Positions 1 to 5,432 are shown, counted from the stretch's first letter. The stretch: DNA of 5,614 bases from an uncultured Dialister sp. (GCA_900543455.1 UQRR01000116.1:1-5614); one strand, 5' to 3'. Notes: generated by a model from the letters alone, not told the origin. A program made the numbers and translations.

Positions 1-31
1 TACGCTCGAAATGACGATGCGCGCGAAGCGC
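1..31. repeat. Possible fragment of a dispersed intergenic repeat at the window edge
   Basis: Read on the minus strand, bases 1-24 contain GTCATTTCGAGCG, which resembles a phrase I recall from widespread bacterial intergenic repeats. Bases 21-31 form a small GCGC-GAA-GCGC hairpin. No open reading frame with coding character enters from the left. The assignment rests on memory of the motif and on a truncated copy, so it is weak. Confidence 0.25.
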
Positions 32-43
32 TATCAAAACTCC

Positions 44-70
44 GCGGCGCTTCTGATTTTTATGCGCCGC
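44..70. repeat. Inverted repeat (7-bp arms)
   Basis: GCGGCGC at 44-50 and GCGCCGC at 64-70 are perfect reverse complements around a 13-base, T-rich loop. It could be the terminator of a gene lying to the left of the window or part of the repeat cluster here. No T-run follows on the plus strand, so a terminator role is not well supported. Confidence 0.45.
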
Positions 71-76
71 ACCACC

Positions 77-111
77 ACTCCTCACTCCTAACTCCTAACT
101 CCTAACTAGTA
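77..111. repeat. Heptamer tandem array, unit ACTCCTA
   Basis: Five consecutive 7-base units are in register: ACTCCTC, three perfect ACTCCTA, then a degenerate ACTAGTA. It lies 123 bases upstream of the dehydrogenase start and is the first of three heptamer arrays in the window. Short heptanucleotide tandem repeats are known between genes in cyanobacteria and some other bacteria. No function can be read from the sequence. Confidence 0.85.
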
Positions 112-135
112 AGCAGAGCTTTCAAACGTAATCAA

Positions 136-150
136 GGGGCGAGCCGCCCC
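136..150. repeat. Small GC-rich hairpin
   Basis: GGGGCG (136-141) and CGCCCC (145-150) form a perfect 6-bp stem with an AGC loop, sitting between two heptamer arrays. There is no T-tract on either side, so it does not look like a standard terminator. Confidence 0.5.
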
Positions 151-157
151 ACGGGCT

Positions 158-185
158 AACCCTGAACCCTGAACCCTGCGCCCTA
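158..185. repeat. Heptamer tandem array, unit AACCCTG, with G-quadruplex potential
   Basis: Three perfect AACCCTG units (158-164, 165-171, 172-178) are followed by the variant CGCCCTA (179-185). CCC tracts occur at 160-162, 167-169, 174-176 and 181-183, so the minus strand has four GGG tracts with 4-base loops, the canonical G-quadruplex pattern. The array occupies the place where a -35 box would lie for the promoter at 191-199. Confidence 0.85.
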
Positions 186-190
186 AACCA

Positions 191-199
191 TGCTATAAT
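191..199 (+). promoter_or_regulatory. Extended -10 promoter of the dehydrogenase gene
   Basis: TGCTATAAT is a perfect extended -10 element (TGn followed by TATAAT at 194-199). No good -35 hexamer is found about 17 bases upstream, where the AACCCTG array sits; extended -10 promoters can work without one. The predicted transcription start near 206 would give a leader of roughly 28 bases. Confidence 0.65.
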
Positions 200-218
200 A
201 AAGAAAAGTTTTGAAAAT

Positions 219-226
219 GAAAGGAG
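219..226 (+). promoter_or_regulatory. Ribosome binding site of the dehydrogenase gene
   Basis: GAAAGGAG ends 7 bases before the ATG at 234. This is a strong Shine-Dalgarno match at good spacing and fixes the start codon. Confidence 0.85.
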
Positions 227-233
227 CCCCATC

Positions 234-1178
234 ATGAAACTTGTCATCATCAATACCCTCTCCGAAGACAAAATCAAATCCCTGAAAAAAGCCGTCCCCG
301 GTGCTATCGTCGAATCCTACAAATCACCGAAAGAAGCCATTCCCCATGTCGCAGACGCTGACGCCATCGCCATGTGGGGCTTCCAAGACGTTGAGCCCAT
401 CCTCGCCGCCGGGCCAAACATCCGCTGGGTACACTCCCTCTCTGACGGCGTCGAGCGCCTCCTTTCCCCCTCCATGCTCTCACGCCCCATCCACCTCACG
501 AATTCCCACGGCGTCCACGACCGCGCCGTCTCCGAGCACACCCTCGCCCTGCTCCTCGCATGGATGCGCCGCATCCCCGACGCCGTCCGCCACCAGAGCG
601 CCCATGAATGGATACGCCCCCGCGGCGACACCCTCTTCGGCAAGACCATCCTCATCGTAGGCTTCGGCAGCATCGGCCGCGCCATCGCCCAGCGAGCGAA
701 AGTCTTCGAGACCCGCATCCTCGCCGTAAAGAAACACCTCTCTACAGAAATGTTCGCCGACCATGTCTACCTCGAAGACCAACTCGCCGAAGTCCTCCCG
801 GAGGCCGACATCGTCATCGCCGCCCTCCCTGCGACGCCCGAGACGGATCACTTCTTCGGGCAGAAGGAATTCGCCCTCATGAAGAAATCCGCCCTCTTCA
901 TCAATATCGCCCGCGCCTCCGTCGTCGATGAAGCCGCCCTCATTGACGCCCTCTCGCAGAAAGAAATCGCCGGTGCCTGCATGGACGTCTTCTCGAAAGA
1001 GCCCCTCCCCGGCGATCACCCCTTCTGGCAGATGGACAATGTCATCATGACCCCGCACATCGCCTCCATGGTTCCCGACTTCTGGGACAAGCTCACCAGC
1101 CTCCTCCAGATGAACTTTGTCGCCTTCGCCCGCGGAGATAAACTCATGAACGAAGTCGACAAGAAAAAAGGATACTAA
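234..1178 (+). CDS. D-isomer-specific 2-hydroxyacid dehydrogenase
   Basis: This is a complete 314-residue cytoplasmic oxidoreductase, predicted to interconvert a 2-keto acid and the D-2-hydroxy acid with NAD(P)H. The length is typical of the family. The split substrate-binding domain is residues 1-~100 and ~285-314, around a Rossmann domain. Visible signatures are the nucleotide-binding GFGSIG (143-148), the substrate-loop region SLSDGVERLL (68-77), the helix NSHGVHDRAVSEH (90-102), and the catalytic triad Arg227 (in NIARAS), Glu256 (in SKEP) and His275 (in TPHIA). The end of the second Rossmann strand reads AVKKHL (164-169), with Lys166-Lys167 where NAD-dependent members usually carry Asp; this suggests NADPH preference, as in glyoxylate/hydroxypyruvate reductases, but is an inference. 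The start is supported by a strong RBS and an extended -10 promoter. It appears monocistronic and is convergent with the adhesin gene. The exact substrate cannot be read from sequence; phosphoglycerate dehydrogenase-like or hydroxypyruvate/glyoxylate reductase-like roles are possible. Confidence 0.93.
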   Translation: MKLVIINTLSEDKIKSLKKAVPGAIVESYKSPKEAIPHVADADAIAMWGFQDVEPILAAGPNIRWVHSLSDGVERLLSPSMLSRPIHLTNSHGVHDRAVSEHTLALLLAWMRRIPDAVRHQSAHEWIRPRGDTLFGKTILIVGFGSIGRAIAQRAKVFETRILAVKKHLSTEMFADHVYLEDQLAEVLPEADIVIAALPATPETDHFFGQKEFALMKKSALFINIARASVVDEAALIDALSQKEIAGACMDVFSKEPLPGDHPFWQMDNVIMTPHIASMVPDFWDKLTSLLQMNFVAFARGDKLMNEVDKKKGY

Positions 1179-1188
1179 CATCCCCAAA

Positions 1189-1250
1189 AGAAGGCTTTAT
1201 GTCGAGGATAGAGCCATCCCCGTTTCGTAGCCTTCTCCATAGGAAGAAGG
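1189..1250 (+). repeat. Overlapping alternative hairpins after the dehydrogenase stop
   Basis: AGAAGGCT (1189-1196) is the reverse complement of AGCCTTCT (1229-1236). The same CCTTCT (1231-1236) can instead pair with AGAAGG (1245-1250) around an 8-base loop, so the two stems exclude each other. The region begins 10 bases after the stop codon and overlaps the dispersed repeat at 1202-1240. Confidence 0.4.
1202..1240. repeat. Dispersed intergenic repeat, copy 1
   Basis: Bases 1221-1240 match 5512-5531 at 18 of 20 positions; the shared core begins CGTTTCG and ends in CCTTC-CCAT. Weaker similarity extends left to about 1202, including a shared GGATAG. Both copies are followed by a CTTCC-type hairpin and a TGCCGA motif, so they are likely members of one interspersed repeat family. 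Copy 2 is cut by the window end. Confidence 0.6.
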
Positions 1251-1256
1251 GAGTGT

Positions 1257-1321
1257 CCACGCGAGCCCTTCCCTTGGAAGGGGCTGCCGAGCGCAGCGAG
1301 GCGTGGTTGGCTTTCTTTTTT
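1257..1321 (+). terminator. Terminator-like structured element downstream of the dehydrogenase
   Basis: CCACGC (1257-1262) pairs with GCGTGG (1301-1306), enclosing a 9-bp inner stem with one bulged G (AGCCCTTCC at 1264-1272 with GGAAGGGGCT at 1276-1285, CTT loop). A T-rich stretch follows, ending in six T at 1316-1321. The shape suits Rho-independent termination of the dehydrogenase transcript about 80 bases after its stop, though the outer stem is interrupted. The element also belongs to the repeat cluster here. Confidence 0.45.
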
Positions 1322-1397
1322 GCGGCGCTCGGGTGCTCTCGTTAATGGCGCACTTGAGACGATCCCCCCTCGGAATAGCATCCCCATACGCACAATA

Positions 1398-1449
1398 AAG
1401 CCGCCCTGCGGCGCTACTTGCATAGCGCCGCAGGGCGGCTTATATATTT
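1398..1449. terminator. Bidirectional Rho-independent terminator
   Basis: A perfect 19-bp GC-rich stem (1398-1416 with 1423-1441) closes on a 6-base loop (CTTGCA). On the plus strand it is followed by TATATATTTC; on the minus strand by CTTTATTGTG. Lying between two convergent genes, it can end both transcripts, 219 bases after the dehydrogenase stop and about 185 bases after the adhesin stop. The length and perfection of the stem are striking. Confidence 0.8.
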
Positions 1450-1502
1450 CAACAGGGGCAATTCCATGTCATCCGGCAGGAGTTAAAGGGGACCCCTGTT
1501 GA
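1449..1502. repeat. Inverted repeat with 10-bp arms and 34-base interior
   Basis: TCAACAGGGG (1449-1458) and CCCCTGTTGA (1493-1502) are perfect reverse complements. The interior has no evident coding content. It abuts the terminator at 1398-1449. It could be a small mobile-element remnant or an RNA structure in the 3' region of the adhesin transcript; the sequence does not decide. Confidence 0.6.
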
Positions 1503-1517
1503 CAACGATATAGATGC

Positions 1518-1530
1518 AGGGCTCTGCCCT
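1518..1530. repeat. Short hairpin AGGGC-TCT-GCCCT
   Basis: Perfect 5-bp arms (1518-1522 and 1526-1530) with a 3-base loop. It is one of a series of inverted repeats filling the gap between the convergent genes. Confidence 0.4.
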
Positions 1531-1546
1531 TCTGCGGAAGGTTCGT

Positions 1547-1597
1547 AGTGAGAGTGGGCTCCGGCCAGCTGCATCAGCCGGAGCTCGTGATCTCACT
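1547..1597 (-). repeat. Stem-loop just downstream of the adhesin gene
   Basis: The inner arms GCTCCGGC (1558-1565) and GCCGGAGC (1577-1584) pair perfectly around an 11-base loop. The outer arms AGTGAGA (1547-1553) and TCTCACT (1591-1597) extend the stem after an internal loop. It starts 28 bases past the adhesin stop codon on the minus strand. No T-run follows, so it is more likely a 3'-end stabilising or Rho-associated structure than a classical intrinsic terminator. Confidence 0.55.
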
Positions 1598-1625
1598 TGA
1601 CTTTCTGTACCTGTTTCCGCTTGCC

Positions 1626-4600
1626 TTAGCCTTCAGCTTTTTCTGCTGTGGATTTTTCAGAAGCAGCCATCGCCTGCAGTTCCGGCTTGAATTCTTCTAC
1701 CAGTTCTCTTTCAGCTTCTGCGCCGCGAGAGAGTGCATTGTAGATGATCTCTGCCATTTCATAGCGGGTCATGGTGCGTTCGCCGTGGAATTCGCCGTCC
1801 GGGTAGCCCTGGACGATGTCATTGCCCGCGAGGCGGGAGACAGCTTCATACGCCCAGTGGTTTTCCGGTACATCCGGGAAATCCTTCGACATATTCGGAT
1901 TCAGGACGGAGAGGAGAGCGTCCATGCGAGCGGTGAGGTCAGCCACCTGTGCTTTCAGCGCATTGGTTTCCTCACGGGAGAGCTTGTTGCCGCCCTTGCC
2001 GAGGCGAACGGATACGCCGCCGCCTACCATGTTCTCACCGGTGCCGAATGCGGTGGAGAGGTTCACCATCACATTATCATTCGGGCGGTAGAATGCGCCG
2101 ATCGCTGCTGCGGTCTCGCTGCCGTAGTTGCCGATCGCTGCTGCGATGTTCCACTTGGAGCTCGGATCGAATTCCATCGGACGCAGGTTTGCCATAGCGG
2201 CTGCATTCGCGCCGACTTTATCGACCTGATGTTCCAGATCTCTCTTCACACCGTAGAGCTGTCCGCCATTCACTGCATCTTTGCTGCCTTCAGAAATGCT
2301 GCCGTCAGCCACATTCGTGATCTTCTGGTTATTCGCATTGATGCCATTCGCGTCGATGTAGGTCTTGCCGTCCACTTTGTAGGAGCGTGCCGTCACATCG
2401 CCTTTGATGGTCGCATTGCCGTCGACGGAGAGGTTTTTCTTGATATCGACATCATCATGGAAGGTTGCTTTCTGCGTCACATCGAGTGTTCCGCCTACTG
2501 TTGCATTTTCCGTCACCTTCAGGGTCTTGGTGGTGGTGGTGCCTTTGACGCCGAGGTCGTTCATCACGTCGGCGTAGTCCATTTTCGCGTAGTTTGCTTC
2601 GACCTTGCCTGTAGAAATTTCATTTCCTTTGACATTCGTCCATCCCTGCGGCGACCCCGTATTTGTACCGTTAACCGTGGTGAAGCTGGATGCGGTAGAG
2701 CCAGCGTTCGTAAAGGTCGTGCCATTGTCCTCATCCGTGGTCACGGTGATGCCACCTGCGGTGTCGGTGATCTTACCATTTTCGATCTTGCGATTCGCTG
2801 TACCCACGGTATCGGTGATGCTTCTCGAAGTGATCACGCGGGTATTATCGCCCACCTTGTCGGTCAGCGTCTCGTTCGCTTCGTTGGTAATGTTCTTCGC
2901 CGTGTTCGAAATATCGCCGGTCACGTTCGTGGTCTGGTTTCCAGTAACGGTATGCTTTTCATCGCCCGTCACGGTTGTCTCGAGACCACCCTTGTACTCT
3001 TCCGTGGTCTTGCCAGTGACGGTAGTCTTCTTGTCTCCAGTCACAGTCGTTTCCTGACCGCCTTTGTAGTTCTCCGTCACCTTGCCTTTCACATTTTCGG
3101 TCTTGGTGCCAGTGACTTCGTGCAGCTCATTGCCGCCGACGGTGGTGGTCAGATCTTTGCCTACGGTATTCGTCATATCGCCGGTGGCATTGTTTACGAT
3201 ATTCTGTGCCTCGTTTGTGATGGTGCCATTCTGCGCGGTATTGGTGATATTGAGCTCATCCTGCTTTGTCGAGGTCTCACCGTTTTCGCCCTTGATGGTT
3301 TTATCATATCCCTTTGCCGTATCGATGGTACTATTGGTATTCTTGCCATCTTTGTCTTTCAGGTAAGTTTTGTTTTCGCTCGCAGTCTGGGAAGTCGTGC
3401 TGGAGTTGCCATCCTTGTCTGTGATGATATCTTTGGTCTCTGTCTTCGTCTGTGTGCGGTTGTTCAAGTTGTCCCGATCCTTCACATTATCCATGATGAT
3501 ATCAGAGGTCTGCTTATGGAAGCTCTGATCGCCCGTTGCACTATTGGCAAAGCCTACTTTGTGCTCTTCTGCATTGAAGGTGGACGAGCTGGAAATCGTT
3601 TGTCCTGCCCCATCGACTACAAGATTCTTAGAGGTTACTTTCCCATGATCGATTTCGGTGTAGTTATTGGTCGCTTTGTCTCCGAAAATCATCTTATCCG
3701 TGGTGATAGTGCCGGTGACTTTCAGATCGCCATCAACCGTGGTGTCTTTCAGATTGGTCGTGCCTTTGACCGTGACATCTTTCTCAAATGTCGCATTCTT
3801 CTCCGCGGTCAGTTCACCGCTTAGCGTGGTTGCACCAGTGACACCGAGCGTGCCGTCGACCTTCGTGTTCTTGAGATCGGACTCACCCGTAACAGTCAGC
3901 TTGCCTTTCAGCGTGGTATCGCCGCTGGTCACGGTCAGACCTTTATCCATCTCTACGGCTTCCTGGAATGTCGCCTTTCCAGTGGTGGTGAGCGTACCAT
4001 CGACCTTCGTATTTTTGAGATCAGTCTCATCCGTAACAGTCAGCTTGCCATCCACCTTTGTACCTTTCAGCGTGGTATCGCCGCTGGTCACGGTCAGACC
4101 TTTATCCATATTTACCGCTTCATTGAAATCCGCGTTTCCGTTTACCGTCACCGTGTTCGCCGTATTCGTGCCGAGGATGACGTTGCCTTTAAGGTCAGCA
4201 TTCCCTGAGGTCGTGATCGTTTCAGCAGCCAGCCCCTTCACATCTTTGACATTGCCCTGTTTATCCACTTTGACAATGCCTTCGATGGTGGTCTGAGTCT
4301 TCTCCGTGTTACGTGCGATACCGCCGGTCCGATCATTGGTGTCTTTGATAGCATTTTCACGATCCTGAATTTCTTTGTCGATCTTTTGATCCAGTGCTGT
4401 ATCGGATGTAATGCGATTAGCAATCTCCTTGTCGATCTTCTGATCCAGCGCCGTATCGGATGTAATGCGATTAGCAATCTCATTGTCGATCTTCTGATCC
4501 AGTGCTGTATCAGATGTAATACGATTAGCGATCTCATTGTCGATCTTCTGATCCAGCTCAGTCTTTGCTGTAGTCAATGCACCAGAAGTGGCAAATTTAG

Positions 4601-5279
4601 CATCCGCATCTGTTTTCGTGTAGACATCGGCTGACTTCGCGTAATCCGCCAGTTTCGTATTTACTTGATCTCTCGTATATGTCTGATCTTTGGTGAACAC
4701 ATTCGCTGCATCGGCTTTTGCATTGAGCTTGTCGTCTACATCTCCCTTGGTGTAGGCATCGGTAATGCCATATCCAGCAAGCGTGGTCGCTTTGTCCGCC
4801 TTGCCGTCAAGCGCTGTTGTAACTGCGGCTTCATCCGCTTTGTCATTCACAGTAGCTGTAAGATTATTCAGCGCGTCTTTTGTAGCAAACGTGGCACTAG
4901 CAAGGGTTTTATCCAGTTTATTATCTTTCAGATCTTCAATCGCAGCTTTATTCGTTCCGATGTTCGTTGTATTTGCCGTTACATCAGTTGCCTTTGCATA
5001 CTTCGCATCCGCTTCTGTCTTTGTGTATGTCTCATCAGTCGTATAAACCGCGCTAGTCCCACCAGCAACTTCATTCACATGCACAACAGCTGCTTCCGCT
5101 ACGCCCAATCCCCCGCAGAGGAGAGAAAGCGCCATGAGAGACGCGAGAAGGGAACGTCTAGTCACCCCCCCAATTTTTTCCGAGCCTGTAGCCGACTTCG
5201 TGTGAGAGCGAGCGATTTCAGACGCTACCACATAGCAATTCTTTGCCTTGGACCAGATGACTTTGTAGATGCTGTTCAT
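1626..5279 (-). CDS. Trimeric autotransporter adhesin with C-terminal SLH domain
   Basis: This is a 1217-residue surface fibre protein (type Vc secretion), complete from start to stop. Domains in order: ESPR (1-29, begins MNSIYKVIWSKAKNCYVV) and hydrophobic core (44-60), with likely cleavage near AEA (61-63); phage tail-fibre-like YTK repeats (~79-235) with a GYGITDA motif (169-175); four 18-residue coiled-coil repeats (242-313); beta-rich stalk (~345-560) with an internal duplication; Thr/Asn-rich octads (695-790); neck motif (978-1009, ends DAVNGGQLY); YadA anchor (~1021-1094, four short strands); heptad coiled coil (1108-1126); one SLH domain (1131-1183, with GYPDG and TRYEMA); charged tail. 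I see no typical AIGxxA-repeat YadA head. The ATG at 5279 is chosen because AAAGGGGG lies 8 bases upstream and the ESPR begins there; a TTG 27 bases earlier has no such support. A weak -10 (TGTAAT, 5353-5358) is possible. Predicted role: adhesion plus tethering of the outer membrane to peptidoglycan. The ligand is unknown. Confidence 0.95.
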   Translation of the reverse strand: MNSIYKVIWSKAKNCYVVASEIARSHTKSATGSEKIGGVTRRSLLASLMALSLLCGGLGVAEAAVVHVNEVAGGTSAVYTTDETYTKTEADAKYAKATDVTANTTNIGTNKAAIEDLKDNKLDKTLASATFATKDALNNLTATVNDKADEAAVTTALDGKADKATTLAGYGITDAYTKGDVDDKLNAKADAANVFTKDQTYTRDQVNTKLADYAKSADVYTKTDADAKFATSGALTTAKTELDQKIDNEIANRITSDTALDQKIDNEIANRITSDTALDQKIDKEIANRITSDTALDQKIDKEIQDRENAIKDTNDRTGGIARNTEKTQTTIEGIVKVDKQGNVKDVKGLAAETITTSGNADLKGNVILGTNTANTVTVNGNADFNEAVNMDKGLTVTSGDTTLKGTKVDGKLTVTDETDLKNTKVDGTLTTTGKATFQEAVEMDKGLTVTSGDTTLKGKLTVTGESDLKNTKVDGTLGVTGATTLSGELTAEKNATFEKDVTVKGTTNLKDTTVDGDLKVTGTITTDKMIFGDKATNNYTEIDHGKVTSKNLVVDGAGQTISSSSTFNAEEHKVGFANSATGDQSFHKQTSDIIMDNVKDRDNLNNRTQTKTETKDIITDKDGNSSTTSQTASENKTYLKDKDGKNTNSTIDTAKGYDKTIKGENGETSTKQDELNITNTAQNGTITNEAQNIVNNATGDMTNTVGKDLTTTVGGNELHEVTGTKTENVKGKVTENYKGGQETTVTGDKKTTVTGKTTEEYKGGLETTVTGDEKHTVTGNQTTNVTGDISNTAKNITNEANETLTDKVGDNTRVITSRSITDTVGTANRKIENGKITDTAGGITVTTDEDNGTTFTNAGSTASSFTTVNGTNTGSPQGWTNVKGNEISTGKVEANYAKMDYADVMNDLGVKGTTTTKTLKVTENATVGGTLDVTQKATFHDDVDIKKNLSVDGNATIKGDVTARSYKVDGKTYIDANGINANNQKITNVADGSISEGSKDAVNGGQLYGVKRDLEHQVDKVGANAAAMANLRPMEFDPSSKWNIAAAIGNYGSETAAAIGAFYRPNDNVMVNLSTAFGTGENMVGGGVSVRLGKGGNKLSREETNALKAQVADLTARMDALLSVLNPNMSKDFPDVPENHWAYEAVSRLAGNDIVQGYPDGEFHGERTMTRYEMAEIIYNALSRGAEAERELVEEFKPELQAMAASEKSTAEKAEG
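2910..3197 (-). repeat. Region encoding 12 octapeptide repeats (gp5/VgrG spike-like)
   Basis: Adhesin residues 695-790 divide into twelve 8-residue units with a hydrophobic residue (V, Y or A) at position 4, G or K at 5 or 6, and N, D, G or K next; examples are ETTVTGDK, TTTVGGNE and KHTVTGNQ. This resembles the VxVGxNxx octads of the phage T4 gp5 and VgrG spike, which form a three-stranded intertwined beta-helix. The codons are diverged, so the array is old or under selection rather than freshly expanded. Confidence 0.6.
3904..4110 (-). repeat. Perfect 47-bp direct repeat pair inside the adhesin gene
   Basis: Bases 3904-3950 and 4064-4110 are identical and encode the segment MDKGLTVTSGDTTLKG twice. 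Flanking segments are also similar: a 19-bp match occurs at 3887-3905 and 4032-4050. The pair reflects duplication of a roughly 50-residue stalk module, with one copy lacking five residues (TKVDG). Recombination between copies would keep the frame if the deleted unit is the 160-bp spacing plus or minus bases; since 160 is not a multiple of 3, exchange at exactly these 47-bp copies would shift the frame unless the copies are read in different phases, which should be checked. Confidence 0.8.
4341..4556 (-). repeat. 54-bp tandem repeats encoding an 18-residue coiled-coil unit
   Basis: Three near-identical 54-bp units (4503-4556, 4449-4502, 4395-4448) and a diverged fourth (4341-4394) encode LDQKID-N/K-EIANRITSDTA. 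The unit length keeps the reading frame, so gain or loss of copies would lengthen or shorten the fibre. Eighteen residues over five helical turns is 3.6 per turn, which suits a nearly straight trimeric coiled coil. Confidence 0.9.
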
Positions 5280-5287
5280 ATTGATTT

Positions 5288-5295
5288 CCCCCTTT
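5288..5295 (-). promoter_or_regulatory. Ribosome binding site of the adhesin gene
   Basis: On the minus strand AAAGGGGG lies 8 bases before the ATG at 5279. It decides the start at the ESPR methionine over the TTG at 5306, which lies upstream of this site. Confidence 0.8.
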
Positions 5296-5316
5296 GCGAA
5301 AAACAATGAACATTTT

Positions 5317-5336
5317 CTCCGTACCGGATGTCGGAG
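5317..5336. repeat. Hairpin in the adhesin leader
   Basis: CTCCG (5317-5321) and CGGAG (5332-5336) pair around a 10-base loop and are flanked by four T on each side of the plus strand. On the minus strand this lies about 38 bases before the start codon and upstream of the RBS. It may stabilise the leader; regulation is speculative. Confidence 0.4.
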
Positions 5337-5380
5337 TTTTCTCTGTCTTTACATTACAGGAAATCTGTCCCCTGCGGTAC

Positions 5381-5395
5381 CTTTTGCTGCAAAAG
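5381..5395. repeat. Palindrome CTTTTGC-T-GCAAAAG
   Basis: Seven-base arms are perfect reverse complements around a single central base. The site overlaps the first 14-bp repeat at 5387-5400 and lies about 100 bases upstream of the adhesin start. It could be an operator or part of an insertion-sequence end. Confidence 0.5.
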
Positions 5396-5432
5396 TGGTC
5401 GAAATTCTGCAAAAGTGGTCATTTTAGTGGCT
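5387..5432. repeat. 14-bp direct repeat pair, insertion-sequence-end-like
   Basis: CTGCAAAAGTGGTC occurs perfectly at 5387-5400 and 5407-5420 (period 20), followed by a related TTTTAGTGGCT at 5422-5432. On the minus strand this reads GACCACTTTTGCAG twice. Spaced GTGGTC repeats in A/T-rich DNA recall the multiple terminal repeats of IS21-family elements, but no transposase gene is present. It may be a solo end, a remnant, or a regulator site upstream of the adhesin. Confidence 0.45.

Noticed and set aside
480..1187. A 235-codon minus-strand frame opposite the dehydrogenase
   Set aside because: The dehydrogenase has clear family motifs, an RBS and a promoter. The opposite frame is a by-product of C-rich third codon positions and reads as a Gly/Glu/Asp-rich sequence.
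1175..1423. An 82-codon minus-strand frame between the two genes
   Set aside because: It runs through the hairpins and the terminator, shows no good RBS or domain, and overlaps the dispersed repeat.
1548..3824. A 758-codon open frame on the plus strand antisense to the adhesin gene
   Set aside because: It is in codon-opposite register with the adhesin, so it stays open merely because the adhesin there avoids TTA, CTA and TCA codons. Its translation is a low-quality mix rich in C, F, R and I with no recognisable domain.
4238..4537. A 99-codon alternate minus-strand frame with its own internal repeats (IRRSTRRLLIALHPI type)
   Set aside because: Its repeats are the 54-bp tandem units read in another frame; the adhesin frame explains them.
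5103..5120. Lipoprotein signal at LSLLCGG in the adhesin signal peptide
   Set aside because: The residue before Cys55 is Leu, whereas a lipobox needs a small residue; trimeric autotransporters use ordinary signal cleavage, and an AEA site follows.
5280..5306. Extension of the adhesin start to the TTG at 5306
   Set aside because: The strong RBS at 5288-5295 lies inside this extension and serves the ATG at 5279, where the ESPR consensus begins.
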